DNA of 64,000 nt, taken from positions 1,178,001 through 1,242,000 of the forward strand of contig NZ_OU957226.1 in NCBI RefSeq assembly GCF_918731615.1, in the 5' to 3' direction. Every line of letters starts with the position of its first letter. The stretch's first letter is position 1. The DNA comes from Flavobacterium sp. CECT 9288. Lineage in GTDB: Bacteria > Bacteroidota > Bacteroidia > Flavobacteriales > Flavobacteriaceae. Under the pieces are notes generated by a model. It worked only from the letters and a program-made list of their open reading frames with translations. It was not told the DNA's origin and did no database searches. Of this stretch, positions 53,638 through 62,116 are shown piece by piece. The position numbers and the translations under genes were made by a program.

Positions 53638-53641
53638 TAAA

Positions 53642-53851
53642 ATGGATTATTTTGATTTAGGTACTTTCATAAAAGACCATCGAAAAAAAGCAGGATTGAC
53701 ACAACTTGAACTAGCAGACTTAGCTGGAGTAGGAAAGACCACTGTTTTTGATATAGAAAAAAATAAAGAAACAGTTCGGTTGAACAATCTTTTGTCAGTA
53801 CTCCGAGTACTAAATATTAAACTAGAATTCAAAAGTCCTTTAAATAAATAA
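53642..53851 (+). CDS. HipB-like XRE-family transcriptional regulator
   Basis: A 69-residue protein consisting mostly of one HTH_XRE domain: LGTFIKDHRKKAGLTQLELA, then GVGKTTVFDIEKNKE as recognition helix region, then LLSVLRVLNIKLEF. It closely follows the pattern of HipB antitoxins of Bacteroidota. It lies 2 bp upstream of the HipS-like gene. It probably binds the three palindromes upstream to repress the operon, and may contact the kinase. Confidence 0.9.
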   Translation: MDYFDLGTFIKDHRKKAGLTQLELADLAGVGKTTVFDIEKNKETVRLNNLLSVLRVLNIKLEFKSPLNK

Positions 53852-53853
53852 TT

Positions 53854-54168
53854 ATGAGAAGAGCCATTGTATTTGCACACGGAAAAAGAGCTGGAGTTTT
53901 AACTGAAATTGCTGCTAACGACTACCATTTTGAGTATGATGAAAATTATGATGGCGAAGCGGTTTCATTGACGATGCCCACAACTCAGAAAAAATATAGC
54001 TATACATTCTTTCCTCCGTTTTTTGAGGGGCTATTGCCTGAAGGTGTTATGTTAGAGGGATTACTACGAATTGTAAAAATTGATAAGAAAGATTATTTCT
54101 CTCAACTGATTGCAACGGGAAATGATCTCGTTGGAGCAGTAACGGTTAAATTGAAGGAAGATGAATAG
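53854..54168 (+). CDS. HipS-like protein (free-standing HipA N-terminal subdomain)
   Basis: This 104-residue protein corresponds to the N-terminal subdomain 1 of HipA kinases: AIVFAHGKRAGVLTEIAAND, YTFFPPFFEGLLPEGVMLEG, then GNDLVGAVTV. In the HipBST system of E. coli O127 the equivalent small protein HipS, encoded between hipB and hipT, is the antitoxin. Here it starts at its own ATG after a 2-bp gap and ends with an 8-bp overlap with the kinase gene. It could otherwise be half of a HipA split by mutation, but the compact overlap and the complete downstream kinase argue for a natural three-gene system. Confidence 0.85.
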   Translation: MRRAIVFAHGKRAGVLTEIAANDYHFEYDENYDGEAVSLTMPTTQKKYSYTFFPPFFEGLLPEGVMLEGLLRIVKIDKKDYFSQLIATGNDLVGAVTVKLKEDE

Positions 54169-55087
54169 ATGTCCTATTACATATGAATTGTGCGGTATGG
54201 ATAAGTACAGTGAAAAAGGACTTCGAATGATAGCTCCTAAACTGACGTATTTAAATGATTTACCCTATACAGCTGTTGAACTTCGTCAGGAAGCCGCAAA
54301 TAGAGCTAAAAAGCTATCTATTCAGGGTGTGCAACCAAAGCTTAGTGCCGCTATTTCAATAGTGGATCAAGAATTTAAAATTGTGGATCAATTTGGAACC
54401 TACATCATAAAACCACAAAATGATTTATTTCCTCAATTACCAGAAAATGAAGATGTGACTATGCGAATGGCGAAAGTGTTTGGTTTAGAAGTGCCATTTC
54501 ACGGGATGCTATATGGTAAAGATGGGAGTTTGTCTTATTTCATTAAACGTTTTGACCGTTACGGTAAAGGAAGTAAGTACGCAACAGAAGATTTTGCGCA
54601 ATTGACAGGGAATACAAGAGACACCAAGTATCGTTATACAATGGAAAAATTGGTTCCTGTAATGGACGAGTATTGTTCCTTTCCCGCAATTGAAAAAGCT
54701 AATTTTTTCAAAAGAATTCTTTTTTGCTATCTGACCGGAAATGAAGACATGCATTTGAAAAATTTTTCGGTAATTACCAAAAATGGAAAAACAACACTGG
54801 CACCTATTTATGATTTTCTAAATTCTACAATAGCGATTAAAAATCCAGAAGAGGAAATTGCACTGACCTTAAAGGGAAAAAAAAGTAATTTAAAAGCAGC
54901 TGATTTTGTATGTTATTATGCTCAAGAAAGATTACAACTCAATGAAAAAACGATTGCAACTATTCTACTGCAAATGAAAAAAGCAACTCCAAAATGGAAG
55001 GAGCTGCTTGAAATTTCTTTTCTTTCAGATGAAATGAAAGAGAAGTATTTAGAATTATTGGAAATTAGGGTAGGGATGTTTAAATAA
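54161..55087 (+). CDS. HipT-like serine/threonine kinase toxin
   Basis: This 308-residue protein comprises the HipA kinase core without the N-terminal subdomain. The Gly-rich loop is SIQGVQPK (S53-K60), with the SxQ form of the loop whose serines are autophosphorylated in HipT proteins. Catalytic D196 is in GNEDMHLKN, with N201 as metal ligand, and D218 in IYDFLNS is the DFG-equivalent. Known HipA and HipT toxins phosphorylate aminoacyl-tRNA synthetases (GltX, or TrpS for HipT of E. coli O127). The target here is unknown. Confidence 0.88.
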   Translation: MNRCPITYELCGMDKYSEKGLRMIAPKLTYLNDLPYTAVELRQEAANRAKKLSIQGVQPKLSAAISIVDQEFKIVDQFGTYIIKPQNDLFPQLPENEDVTMRMAKVFGLEVPFHGMLYGKDGSLSYFIKRFDRYGKGSKYATEDFAQLTGNTRDTKYRYTMEKLVPVMDEYCSFPAIEKANFFKRILFCYLTGNEDMHLKNFSVITKNGKTTLAPIYDFLNSTIAIKNPEEEIALTLKGKKSNLKAADFVCYYAQERLQLNEKTIATILLQMKKATPKWKELLEISFLSDEMKEKYLELLEIRVGMFK

Positions 55088-55099
55088 AAATTGAGTCGA

Positions 55100-55498
55100 T
55101 TAAAACAACTCATTTTCATTTTTCAGAAAATTAAATATTATTTTATCAACCTCAGAAATAATTGGCAAATCGTTGTAAGATAGCCATCTAATTTCCTTTA
55201 TTTCATTATTTTTCTCTAGTACGCCTATGTAGTCTGCTTTATAACAAGTCATTTTTACATTAACACCTTTCTTGTCTCCATCAGATTGAGCAGTAAAAGT
55301 TCCAATATACATAATCGTTTCTGGTAAAATATCGACACTCAACTCCTCTTTAATTTCACGTATTAACGTTTCGTGATCCGTTTCATTATTTTCTCTTTTA
55401 CCACCAGGGATGTAATATTTATCTTTTCCTATAGATTTTGTACTGAGTATTTTGCCGTCTCTTAATACAAGTAATGCTATTTTATCTATTTCTTTCAT
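55100..55498 (-). CDS. NUDIX hydrolase
   Basis: The NUDIX box is nearly complete: G-x5-E-x7-REIKEELSVD in GGKRENNETDHETLIREIKE and following residues, with the final G replaced by S. The protein is 132 residues from the ATG at 55498, chosen for its upstream AGAGAA and its fit to family starts. An ATG at 55522 would add eight residues. It probably cleaves a nucleoside diphosphate derivative. It lies between the HipBST-like and restriction loci and converges with hipT, 12 bp apart. Confidence 0.88.
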   Translation of the reverse strand: MKEIDKIALLVLRDGKILSTKSIGKDKYYIPGGKRENNETDHETLIREIKEELSVDILPETIMYIGTFTAQSDGDKKGVNVKMTCYKADYIGVLEKNNEIKEIRWLSYNDLPIISEVDKIIFNFLKNENELF

Positions 55499-55708
55499 GT
55501 TGTTCTCTTTTAGTGTAAACATGATTCAATTATTTATATTTTATAACTTAATGCTTCAATTGATTCAATTTGTATTTTTTTTAATCACTTTATAAAAGCT
55601 TGCCGATGTATTATTTCTAACATAGTTCAACGATGTATGACTCTTGTTTTAATAAAATAACAAATGTTTTAAACTTAAGTTTATGAATTATTTAGGATTA
55701 AATATTTA
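55499..55708. other. A/T-rich spacer upstream of the NUDIX gene and downstream of the restriction operon
   Basis: About 210 bp of very A/T-rich DNA with no gene and no convincing terminator stem. It contains an alternative NUDIX start at 55522. Confidence 0.5.
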
Positions 55709-58069
55709 TTACTTTTTTACCTTTTTTCTCATCAATTTGGTAAGAGACACCGTAAAAGGCAAGCCCACTTTTGAATAAATATTTTTTTCGGTTTTTTGAA
55801 TTTCAATATACCTATCCAATTCTTTAAATTTAAAGCTAACATCTTTGAATTCAGCTGCTTTTACTTTTTCGATTTCGATTGATAGATAATACTCTTTTGG
55901 ATTACTTGATGCTGGATAATTTAAAGAATCTAAATGAATATTAGAAAATACTTTTGGTCCTTTACTTTTAATCTCATATAAATCGGAAGCAAATTCTTCA
56001 CCATTTCTTCTTAACAATAGATACTTAGCATTTACAACTTCGTTATTTAATTCTAAAGAACCTTTTTCTTCATCCATACGGAAAATATATTTTCCATTTT
56101 CTTCATACCATTTGAATCTTTGTGGAGTTGTTGAATATCCTACTAGTACGAATGTATCGCTTGGAATCAGTTTCTTCCCATTAAGATATTCTGGTAATGG
56201 TTCGTGGAGATAGTTGTTGTCTTCTTTAGGTTCTTTATAGATTAAATGTGCTTTATTTGAAATGTTCTCCCGTTGTGAAGCTCTATCTACTAGATGATTA
56301 ATTACTAAATCAATAAAATTTGATAATTCATTTATTCCATTGTTGAATTCTGTTGGATTGATTGCAAATGCTCCCAAACCTGGTATTATTTCGTGAAAAC
56401 CTCTTATTTCCTTTTTTTCCGTACCAGGATATAATACATATGCTCCGCCGGTTCTTCTGATGGCATCTTTATAGGCATGCATTTTTAATAAATCTGCATT
56501 TTTATAATTTCCTTTACGCTCATTATTTTCTTCCTCTTCTAATATATCAGAATCTATTTTAGTGTTGTAATCAAATTGAATTACTTTGTACTTAGCATCA
56601 AAATGAATATGCACAATTAATTCATCTCTTTCTGCATCCTTTTCTCTTAAAAGTGCTGGCCAAACTGACAGTGTGTAATCTGGTCGAAGTGTTGTTGTGT
56701 AACTACCCGCTGCTTCTTGTGCATATTTTGTCCCCCCTTTAAACGAACGATTGTATGAAAATTTAACTTTTAATTTTCTACTACCAGCATCAAAATCTCC
56801 ATATAAAGCCGTATGTCTTCCTTGTTTTACCATTATATTTAAACCATCTTTTGTTGGTTCTAGCAAATGGTCGTATGCTTTTTCTTCGTGCTCTACATTA
56901 TTTAACTTAAACTTTTCTTTAAACAAATCGTGCAATGTAAAAAATAGCCAATATTCATATAACGTAGCAATATCTCTTTTACCTGCGTTATATACATCAT
57001 CACCACCTTTCCAAACTAGTTTTGCAGCTAGATCATATTGTAACCAAGCACTTAAAATTTCACGATATCCACTTTTTCTTTGCAATACCGGACTGTTTAA
57101 TTTTAGTGATGTAGGTCTTGAAATATCTTGAAAAAATGACATGCTTAAATAGCTGTCTAATTGAGTTACTATATTTGTAGCTTCAATTGCTGGCCGAGTA
57201 TAGTTCTTTGCTTTAAAATATTGTTGACAATCTTCAGAAAAACGTAAAAAAACCTCTAAAGCATGTTTTATAAAACGGTTTTCTGGAGTGTCTATATGTT
57301 CAATTTTTCTGAAACTATTTATTTTTAAAGGAACAGAATGAATGCCTAAACTATATAGTGGATGTGTTGTTTCTAAAGGAATTCTATTCGAACCTGATAA
57401 TAACTGTTTTGTAGCTGCATTAGTAAAGCGTTTTATCTTCCTAACGTCTGTAACCTCTTGTTCAACATTCCAATTCGTCTTGGGATTTGCCATTATTTTT
57501 TGAATAGCTTCCTCAAAATCTCTATTTTGAATGATAGCATTTATAAAACTGAATCGTTGGTAAATGGTTTCGTTATCTCTTGAAAAGTCTGTTTCAAAAT
57601 TTTGTTCTACCGGAGAATTGATTTGCATTAAAAGTTCGGTACACTTATCCGTTATGTCTTTTAACATAAAACGGTAGTTTTCACGGTAACTCTTATCGAG
57701 TTTGGTGTCAAACTTTGTTGCTAATACTTCTAATGTTATTTTAAATTCTTTATTAGGTTGTGTATTATCTGTAATTAATAATGAAAGTGTTCCAACATAA
57801 ATATTTGGAACAATTCTACCCGATGAGAGTTCACTTGTCCGCTTTGTTACAATGCCATTATAAGAACAATCTAATCTAAAATCTTTATCAGAAATAGTAT
57901 AATCGTAGCTATTCCCTTCTAATATTTGATGCTGACTTTCCCCATTTTCTTTTGCTTCTTCCTCTTGTAAATGATATAATTTAGATGAATTTTCGGGATA
58001 TACAAATAGCGTGACGTCTTTATTAAAAACATCATAAGGAATAGGAATATGTAATTCTTTTACTTCCAT
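55709..58069 (-). CDS. McrC-like restriction nuclease (DUF2357 plus PD-(D/E)XK)
   Basis: This 786-residue protein has a DUF2357-like N-terminal half (to about residue 330) and a PD-(D/E)XK nuclease core of the DUF524 type. Candidate catalytic residues are E372 (TLYEYWLFF), D464 (LRPDYTLSVW), and D491 with K493 (HIHFDAKYKV). A conserved RGFHEIIPGLGAFAINP follows near 590. The family partners with McrB-like AAA+ proteins to cleave DNA after translocation. It is last in the operon, 6 bp after the McrB-like gene. Equivalent LlaJI.R2-type subunits are the nucleases of that system. Confidence 0.88.
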   Translation of the reverse strand: MEVKELHIPIPYDVFNKDVTLFVYPENSSKLYHLQEEEAKENGESQHQILEGNSYDYTISDKDFRLDCSYNGIVTKRTSELSSGRIVPNIYVGTLSLLITDNTQPNKEFKITLEVLATKFDTKLDKSYRENYRFMLKDITDKCTELLMQINSPVEQNFETDFSRDNETIYQRFSFINAIIQNRDFEEAIQKIMANPKTNWNVEQEVTDVRKIKRFTNAATKQLLSGSNRIPLETTHPLYSLGIHSVPLKINSFRKIEHIDTPENRFIKHALEVFLRFSEDCQQYFKAKNYTRPAIEATNIVTQLDSYLSMSFFQDISRPTSLKLNSPVLQRKSGYREILSAWLQYDLAAKLVWKGGDDVYNAGKRDIATLYEYWLFFTLHDLFKEKFKLNNVEHEEKAYDHLLEPTKDGLNIMVKQGRHTALYGDFDAGSRKLKVKFSYNRSFKGGTKYAQEAAGSYTTTLRPDYTLSVWPALLREKDAERDELIVHIHFDAKYKVIQFDYNTKIDSDILEEEENNERKGNYKNADLLKMHAYKDAIRRTGGAYVLYPGTEKKEIRGFHEIIPGLGAFAINPTEFNNGINELSNFIDLVINHLVDRASQRENISNKAHLIYKEPKEDNNYLHEPLPEYLNGKKLIPSDTFVLVGYSTTPQRFKWYEENGKYIFRMDEEKGSLELNNEVVNAKYLLLRRNGEEFASDLYEIKSKGPKVFSNIHLDSLNYPASSNPKEYYLSIEIEKVKAAEFKDVSFKFKELDRYIEIQKTEKNIYSKVGLPFTVSLTKLMRKKVKK

Positions 58070-58075
58070 GAAATA

Positions 58076-59941
58076 TTAAGCTTCTGCATAACTTGTGAAA
58101 CCATTAGCTAGCACATTTTTATACATTCTAATTAGTTTTTCAAATGAAATGTCAAATTTAATCTCTATGCCATTAAAGTTATTTTTGATATGATTGTCGA
58201 AATTTTTGATAAAGTCATCTTTTTGTTTTTCATCTATACATAAAGCAGCTAAAGCAATTAACACTTTTACTAATTTACTTCTAGAACCATGTAGTTTTGG
58301 TAACAATTTTTGCATGATGGCTATATCTAAACACACATCGTTTTCAATGGTAGGTTCTAATGTCTTTAATTTTGCTACTAATTGCATTATTTCACTTGCT
58401 GTACGGTAACCAAATTCAGCTCCCATTTTTTTAAGTTCAGAGAAAAATAGATTTAACTTATTTGTTAGTTCCTCATTTTTACCTGTATCTGATATCGCTG
58501 CTATAGCTAAGAAATTCTCTGCCATGTTTGCTCCTTGTTTTGATAGTTTTGATAAATCAGGAATACCCGGGTTATTTAAAAAGGTAGCAATTTCTTCTTC
58601 AGTTATTCTAAATTCAATTACATTGGCTCGGTCTAGCACTTTAGGGCTAAACATATAAGTTGTTTCGTCAATATTTACAGTACCAATAATAAATACGTTT
58701 TTAGGCCAGCCAATTTGTTGTGTAATATCTAATCCATCTGTACTTGAACGATCACTTCCTGTATATAATTTCACGGTGTCTTTAGATTCCATGATACTCA
58801 AAAAATCAGCAAAATAACGTTCTACATGACTTAAATTCATTTCGTCCAAAATGATGAAATAAGGTTTTTTTTGATTTTGTTCTTTTGATGCTTCCAATAA
58901 TAAATGTAATACACCACTGTCTGGAGTAATATATTCATCTGGATTTAAACCATTTGGGTAACCTAACAATGGTTCACGATTTGTCCAATCAGCTCCTACA
59001 GGAACTATTTTGTATTGATTGTCATTTTCGCAAATCCATTCTACAAAACTTTGTGCTATCTTGGTTTTTCCTGAACCCGATAAACCGCTAAGAATAACAA
59101 AAGGTTTCGATAAGAGTGAAGAAATAAATCGTAGAATTAAAACATCATTATAATTTAATCCTGAGTTTTCACAAGAATCTTGAAAATTAGAAATTTTAAA
59201 GTTCACTTGTTTTTCAAGAGTTTTATATTCTGGGGCAACAGTGGCTTTTGTTCTTTGCTGAACTAATAAATCTTTTAAGAATTTAATATAATTATTTCGA
59301 CCCAATATTGCTTTAACAGAACCATTTCCAACTGTTCTTCTATCAATATCTCCTATCTCCGTAGTTTCATCAATTACATTTGTTTCAAGTTCATCAATAA
59401 TAGTTTCTAATTTGAAATTTACATTGTCAAAAATTAATAATCCAAAATCTTTCTCGTAAGCTATTTCAAACTCATTTAGTTTATTAATTAAAACTTCTTT
59501 ATCTTCTTTATAAACTCGTTTATATTTACCTTGTTTGAAAAGCCAATCTGCAAACATTGTTTTTAAATCAACAGCATCAAATTCTTTTACAGACAATTCG
59601 CTAACATTATTAAAATCAGAAAATAAATTTGTGCATATTGAATCATAATCTTCTTTACTTAAGGTTTCAAAAACACCAATTTTATGATAAATTGCACCAA
59701 TGCTTTTCTCAATTTCAAAAGTTTTTTTAAGCTTTAATGAATTATTAGCCACTTCATTTACTACAAAATGATAGTACACTTTATCTTCTATTGTTGCTAA
59801 AATTTTATCACCAATAACTATTTCTTCATCTTCAATATTAGTATCCTCTGTCTTTATAATAAAATCAAATTCTTTTCCAGATTCAACTCGAGAAAAAGTT
59901 GTGATTAATGAATCTATTGAAACTATATAATGTTTTGTCAT
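58076..59941 (-). CDS. McrB-like AAA+ restriction motor
   Basis: This 621-residue protein has an AAA+ core with Walker A GLSGSGKT (286-293), Walker B YFIILDEMNLSHVE (D366, E367) and GTVNIDETTYMF (about 420-431), the counterpart of the McrB N-x-x-D signature motif. An arginine-containing VLDRANVIEF follows. The first 100 residues are beta-rich and basic/acidic mixed, and may be an EVE/PUA-like base-reading domain, a weak resemblance only. McrB-family proteins use GTP and form hexamers that bind the McrC nuclease. Gaps of 6 and 8 bp to its neighbours indicate one operon. Confidence 0.88.
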   Translation of the reverse strand: MTKHYIVSIDSLITTFSRVESGKEFDFIIKTEDTNIEDEEIVIGDKILATIEDKVYYHFVVNEVANNSLKLKKTFEIEKSIGAIYHKIGVFETLSKEDYDSICTNLFSDFNNVSELSVKEFDAVDLKTMFADWLFKQGKYKRVYKEDKEVLINKLNEFEIAYEKDFGLLIFDNVNFKLETIIDELETNVIDETTEIGDIDRRTVGNGSVKAILGRNNYIKFLKDLLVQQRTKATVAPEYKTLEKQVNFKISNFQDSCENSGLNYNDVLILRFISSLLSKPFVILSGLSGSGKTKIAQSFVEWICENDNQYKIVPVGADWTNREPLLGYPNGLNPDEYITPDSGVLHLLLEASKEQNQKKPYFIILDEMNLSHVERYFADFLSIMESKDTVKLYTGSDRSSTDGLDITQQIGWPKNVFIIGTVNIDETTYMFSPKVLDRANVIEFRITEEEIATFLNNPGIPDLSKLSKQGANMAENFLAIAAISDTGKNEELTNKLNLFFSELKKMGAEFGYRTASEIMQLVAKLKTLEPTIENDVCLDIAIMQKLLPKLHGSRSKLVKVLIALAALCIDEKQKDDFIKNFDNHIKNNFNGIEIKFDISFEKLIRMYKNVLANGFTSYAEA

Positions 59942-59949
59942 AATTATTT

Positions 59950-60594
59950 TTATAATTGAAATTCATATTTTTGCCAAACAACAACTTTTTTTAAAGTAGT
60001 TTGATTAGGCAATTCTTCTAAAACTAAAAAATCATTGCTTTTAAATTCATTGAGAATATTTTTATCCGCCACAATAATATCGTAAAAATCTGTCATTTCT
60101 GGAGAATCGGATCTTTTTTTTGAAGATTCCTTAAATTCAATTTTAATATCTTGAAAATAACCATTAAAAAAACCTTTAAGCTCATATTTCATATCGCTCA
60201 TCTTTCTTGTTAAACGATCAATATTTAAAACTTCAAATCCTTTACTATTTTTTTGAAAAGTTATAATATTTGATTTGATATTTAAGTCAATATAAAATTC
60301 AGTTGAATTTATAGTATCTCTTCTTTCGAAAAGAATTTCATCACCAGCATTGACATTATTATTTCTGTAGAAATCCCCTAATCCATTAATTCTAAACTCT
60401 CCACCAATAGTTATATGCACAGAATCAATTAAACCACCATTTTTTAGATTAAAAAATTTTGGTTTTAGATTACTTGTGTCAAAAATATTTTCAATATTTG
60501 GAACTTTTTTTGAAACTAAAACATAGTACTCGTGAGTACCACCTTTTCCTATTTCAGTATTATTCAAACTTTTAATAAATTGTTTTATCTTCAT
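59950..60594 (-). CDS. Unknown 214-residue protein between methyltransferase and McrB-like genes
   Basis: No family is recognised with confidence. The N-terminal half reads MKIKQFIKSLNNTEIGKGGT, HEYYVLVSKKVPN, then GGEFRINGLGDFYRNNNV and AGDEILFERRD. The alternation of short strands with a GxG-DFYR turn and a GD-ILFE strand resembles B3-like pseudobarrel DNA-binding domains of restriction enzymes. The C-terminal half (about 130-214) is charged, with LTRKMSDMKYELKGFFNGYF. It starts 1 bp after the methyltransferase stop and ends 8 bp before mcrB, so it belongs to the operon. A sequence-recognition role is a hypothesis. Another option is an anti-restriction control protein. Confidence 0.75.
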   Translation of the reverse strand: MKIKQFIKSLNNTEIGKGGTHEYYVLVSKKVPNIENIFDTSNLKPKFFNLKNGGLIDSVHITIGGEFRINGLGDFYRNNNVNAGDEILFERRDTINSTEFYIDLNIKSNIITFQKNSKGFEVLNIDRLTRKMSDMKYELKGFFNGYFQDIKIEFKESSKKRSDSPEMTDFYDIIVADKNILNEFKSNDFLVLEELPNQTTLKKVVVWQKYEFQL

Positions 60595-60595
60595 T

Positions 60596-62116
60596 TTATT
60601 CTAAGTATTTTTTTATTTCTTTTGCTATCCCCCTTGCCATAACTGGCGGAACTGCATTACCAATCTGCATATATGTTTTTAAATATGCACCTAAAAAGAC
60701 ATAATCATCTGGAAAAGATTGAATTCTTGCTGCTTCTCTTGGAGTTATACTTCTTATCTGGAAAGGATGAATATGAGAATGACAATCCATTTTTAAATGG
60801 GCCGTGATTGTTCTACTCGGTTTATCCGCTATTAATTTGAAATACTTATCCTTAAAAACATGATTACGATGTGCATAAGGCATTATATCCTTTATTTTCT
60901 CGTTTGTACCATCATCACCCTGATTTAATAATTTATATATTTCGAAGTTTATCTCGTTAGTATATCTAGCTTTATGATTAAAAATATATGAAATATTTCT
61001 GTTTTGATTAATCAATTTTAGATAGCTATTTTCATTACCCTTAAATTGATTTATATCAACTTTTTTCCCTGTTATTTCATCATCAACCTCTGTTAAATTT
61101 TTAACTCTGGGAGCTTCAAGAGGTTTTATATAATCTATAGCGTCTTTTAAAACGTGTTTTTTATTGTTCTTTGCAGCACTTTCTATTTCGTCAAAAAGTT
61201 TTGAAGGTGTAATTTTTTTATTCTTTACAATATCATTTCTTATAGCTATAAAAATTAACCTCTGTCTTTTTTGTGCTACTCCAAAATCATCAGATACAAG
61301 TACTTTGTATGCAATTTTATATGTGTAATTATTACCATCTTTTTTTATAGTAATGTTTTGATAATCTTCAACAACTTGTTCAGCATATGGAAGCATACCT
61401 CTTACATTCTCCATAACTACTATTTTAGGAGCTATCTTTTCAATTGCTTTTATGTAATATTTGTAAAGTTCATTCCTAGGGTCATCTATGACTCTTTGCT
61501 GATTTGCAGAACTAAAACCCTGACATGGAGGGCCACCAATAACAACATCAATCTCATTTACCATGTAATTGTCTAAATGATCTACAATTTTTCTAATATC
61601 ACCTTGAATTATCCTTTCTTCTGGTATTTCAGGATGGTTATACTTATAGGTTTCAATACAAACTGCTTCATGATCATTAGCTAAATCAATGTGAAAACCC
61701 TCTTGAGCGAAGCCTAAACTTAAACCACCAGCTCCACAGAAAAAATCAACTATTTTAGGTTTACTATTTTCTTTAGAACTTTCTTGTAGTTGTTTTCTTT
61801 TTTGAAAATCTAGTTTATCAAAAGTCTTATCTAATTTATCTTCATGAATTGTTATGAATTTAACGCTTGCAATGAAATCTTTATATAAATCTTTTTTTAA
61901 TAACTTTTCTAATTCTTTAAGTTCGTTATGAGATTCAACAACATTAAGTTCAACTAATCTTTTTATTAGAAATACATCATTTTCATCATTACAAACTTCC
62001 AAAGACATATTGTTTTTTTCTGCAAATACTTCAACTAATCTATTGAAAAGAATAACCTTTTCAATAAAGATTTTTTTAGTATTTACATCTTTTATTTCTG
62101 AAACTCTATTAAACAT
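60596..62116 (-). CDS. DNA (cytosine-5) methyltransferase 2 with N-terminal extension
   Basis: This 506-residue C5 methyltransferase has motif I VDFFCGAGGLSLGF at about 123-136, catalytic Cys C198 in GGPPCQGFSSA, motif VI MENVRGM, motif VIII QKRQRL, then a target-recognition domain, and motifs IX and X (TPREAARIQSFPDDY and QIGNAVPPVMARGIAKEI). Residues 1-118 form an unusual helical, lysine-rich extension. It overlaps the preceding methyltransferase by 8 bp. It probably methylates one strand of the system's recognition site. Confidence 0.95.
   Translation of the reverse strand: MFNRVSEIKDVNTKKIFIEKVILFNRLVEVFAEKNNMSLEVCNDENDVFLIKRLVELNVVESHNELKELEKLLKKDLYKDFIASVKFITIHEDKLDKTFDKLDFQKRKQLQESSKENSKPKIVDFFCGAGGLSLGFAQEGFHIDLANDHEAVCIETYKYNHPEIPEERIIQGDIRKIVDHLDNYMVNEIDVVIGGPPCQGFSSANQQRVIDDPRNELYKYYIKAIEKIAPKIVVMENVRGMLPYAEQVVEDYQNITIKKDGNNYTYKIAYKVLVSDDFGVAQKRQRLIFIAIRNDIVKNKKITPSKLFDEIESAAKNNKKHVLKDAIDYIKPLEAPRVKNLTEVDDEITGKKVDINQFKGNENSYLKLINQNRNISYIFNHKARYTNEINFEIYKLLNQGDDGTNEKIKDIMPYAHRNHVFKDKYFKLIADKPSRTITAHLKMDCHSHIHPFQIRSITPREAARIQSFPDDYVFLGAYLKTYMQIGNAVPPVMARGIAKEIKKYLE

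Noticed and set aside
51770..53641. tRNA gene or direct repeats marking an integration site for the defence island
   Set aside because: No tRNA-like sequence, integrase or flanking direct repeat was seen at the left edge; the right edge lies outside the window.
54150..54175. hipA broken by a frameshift
   Set aside because: The 8-bp overlap joins two complete proteins with proper starts, the domain border matches the known HipS/HipT split, and the kinase motifs are intact.
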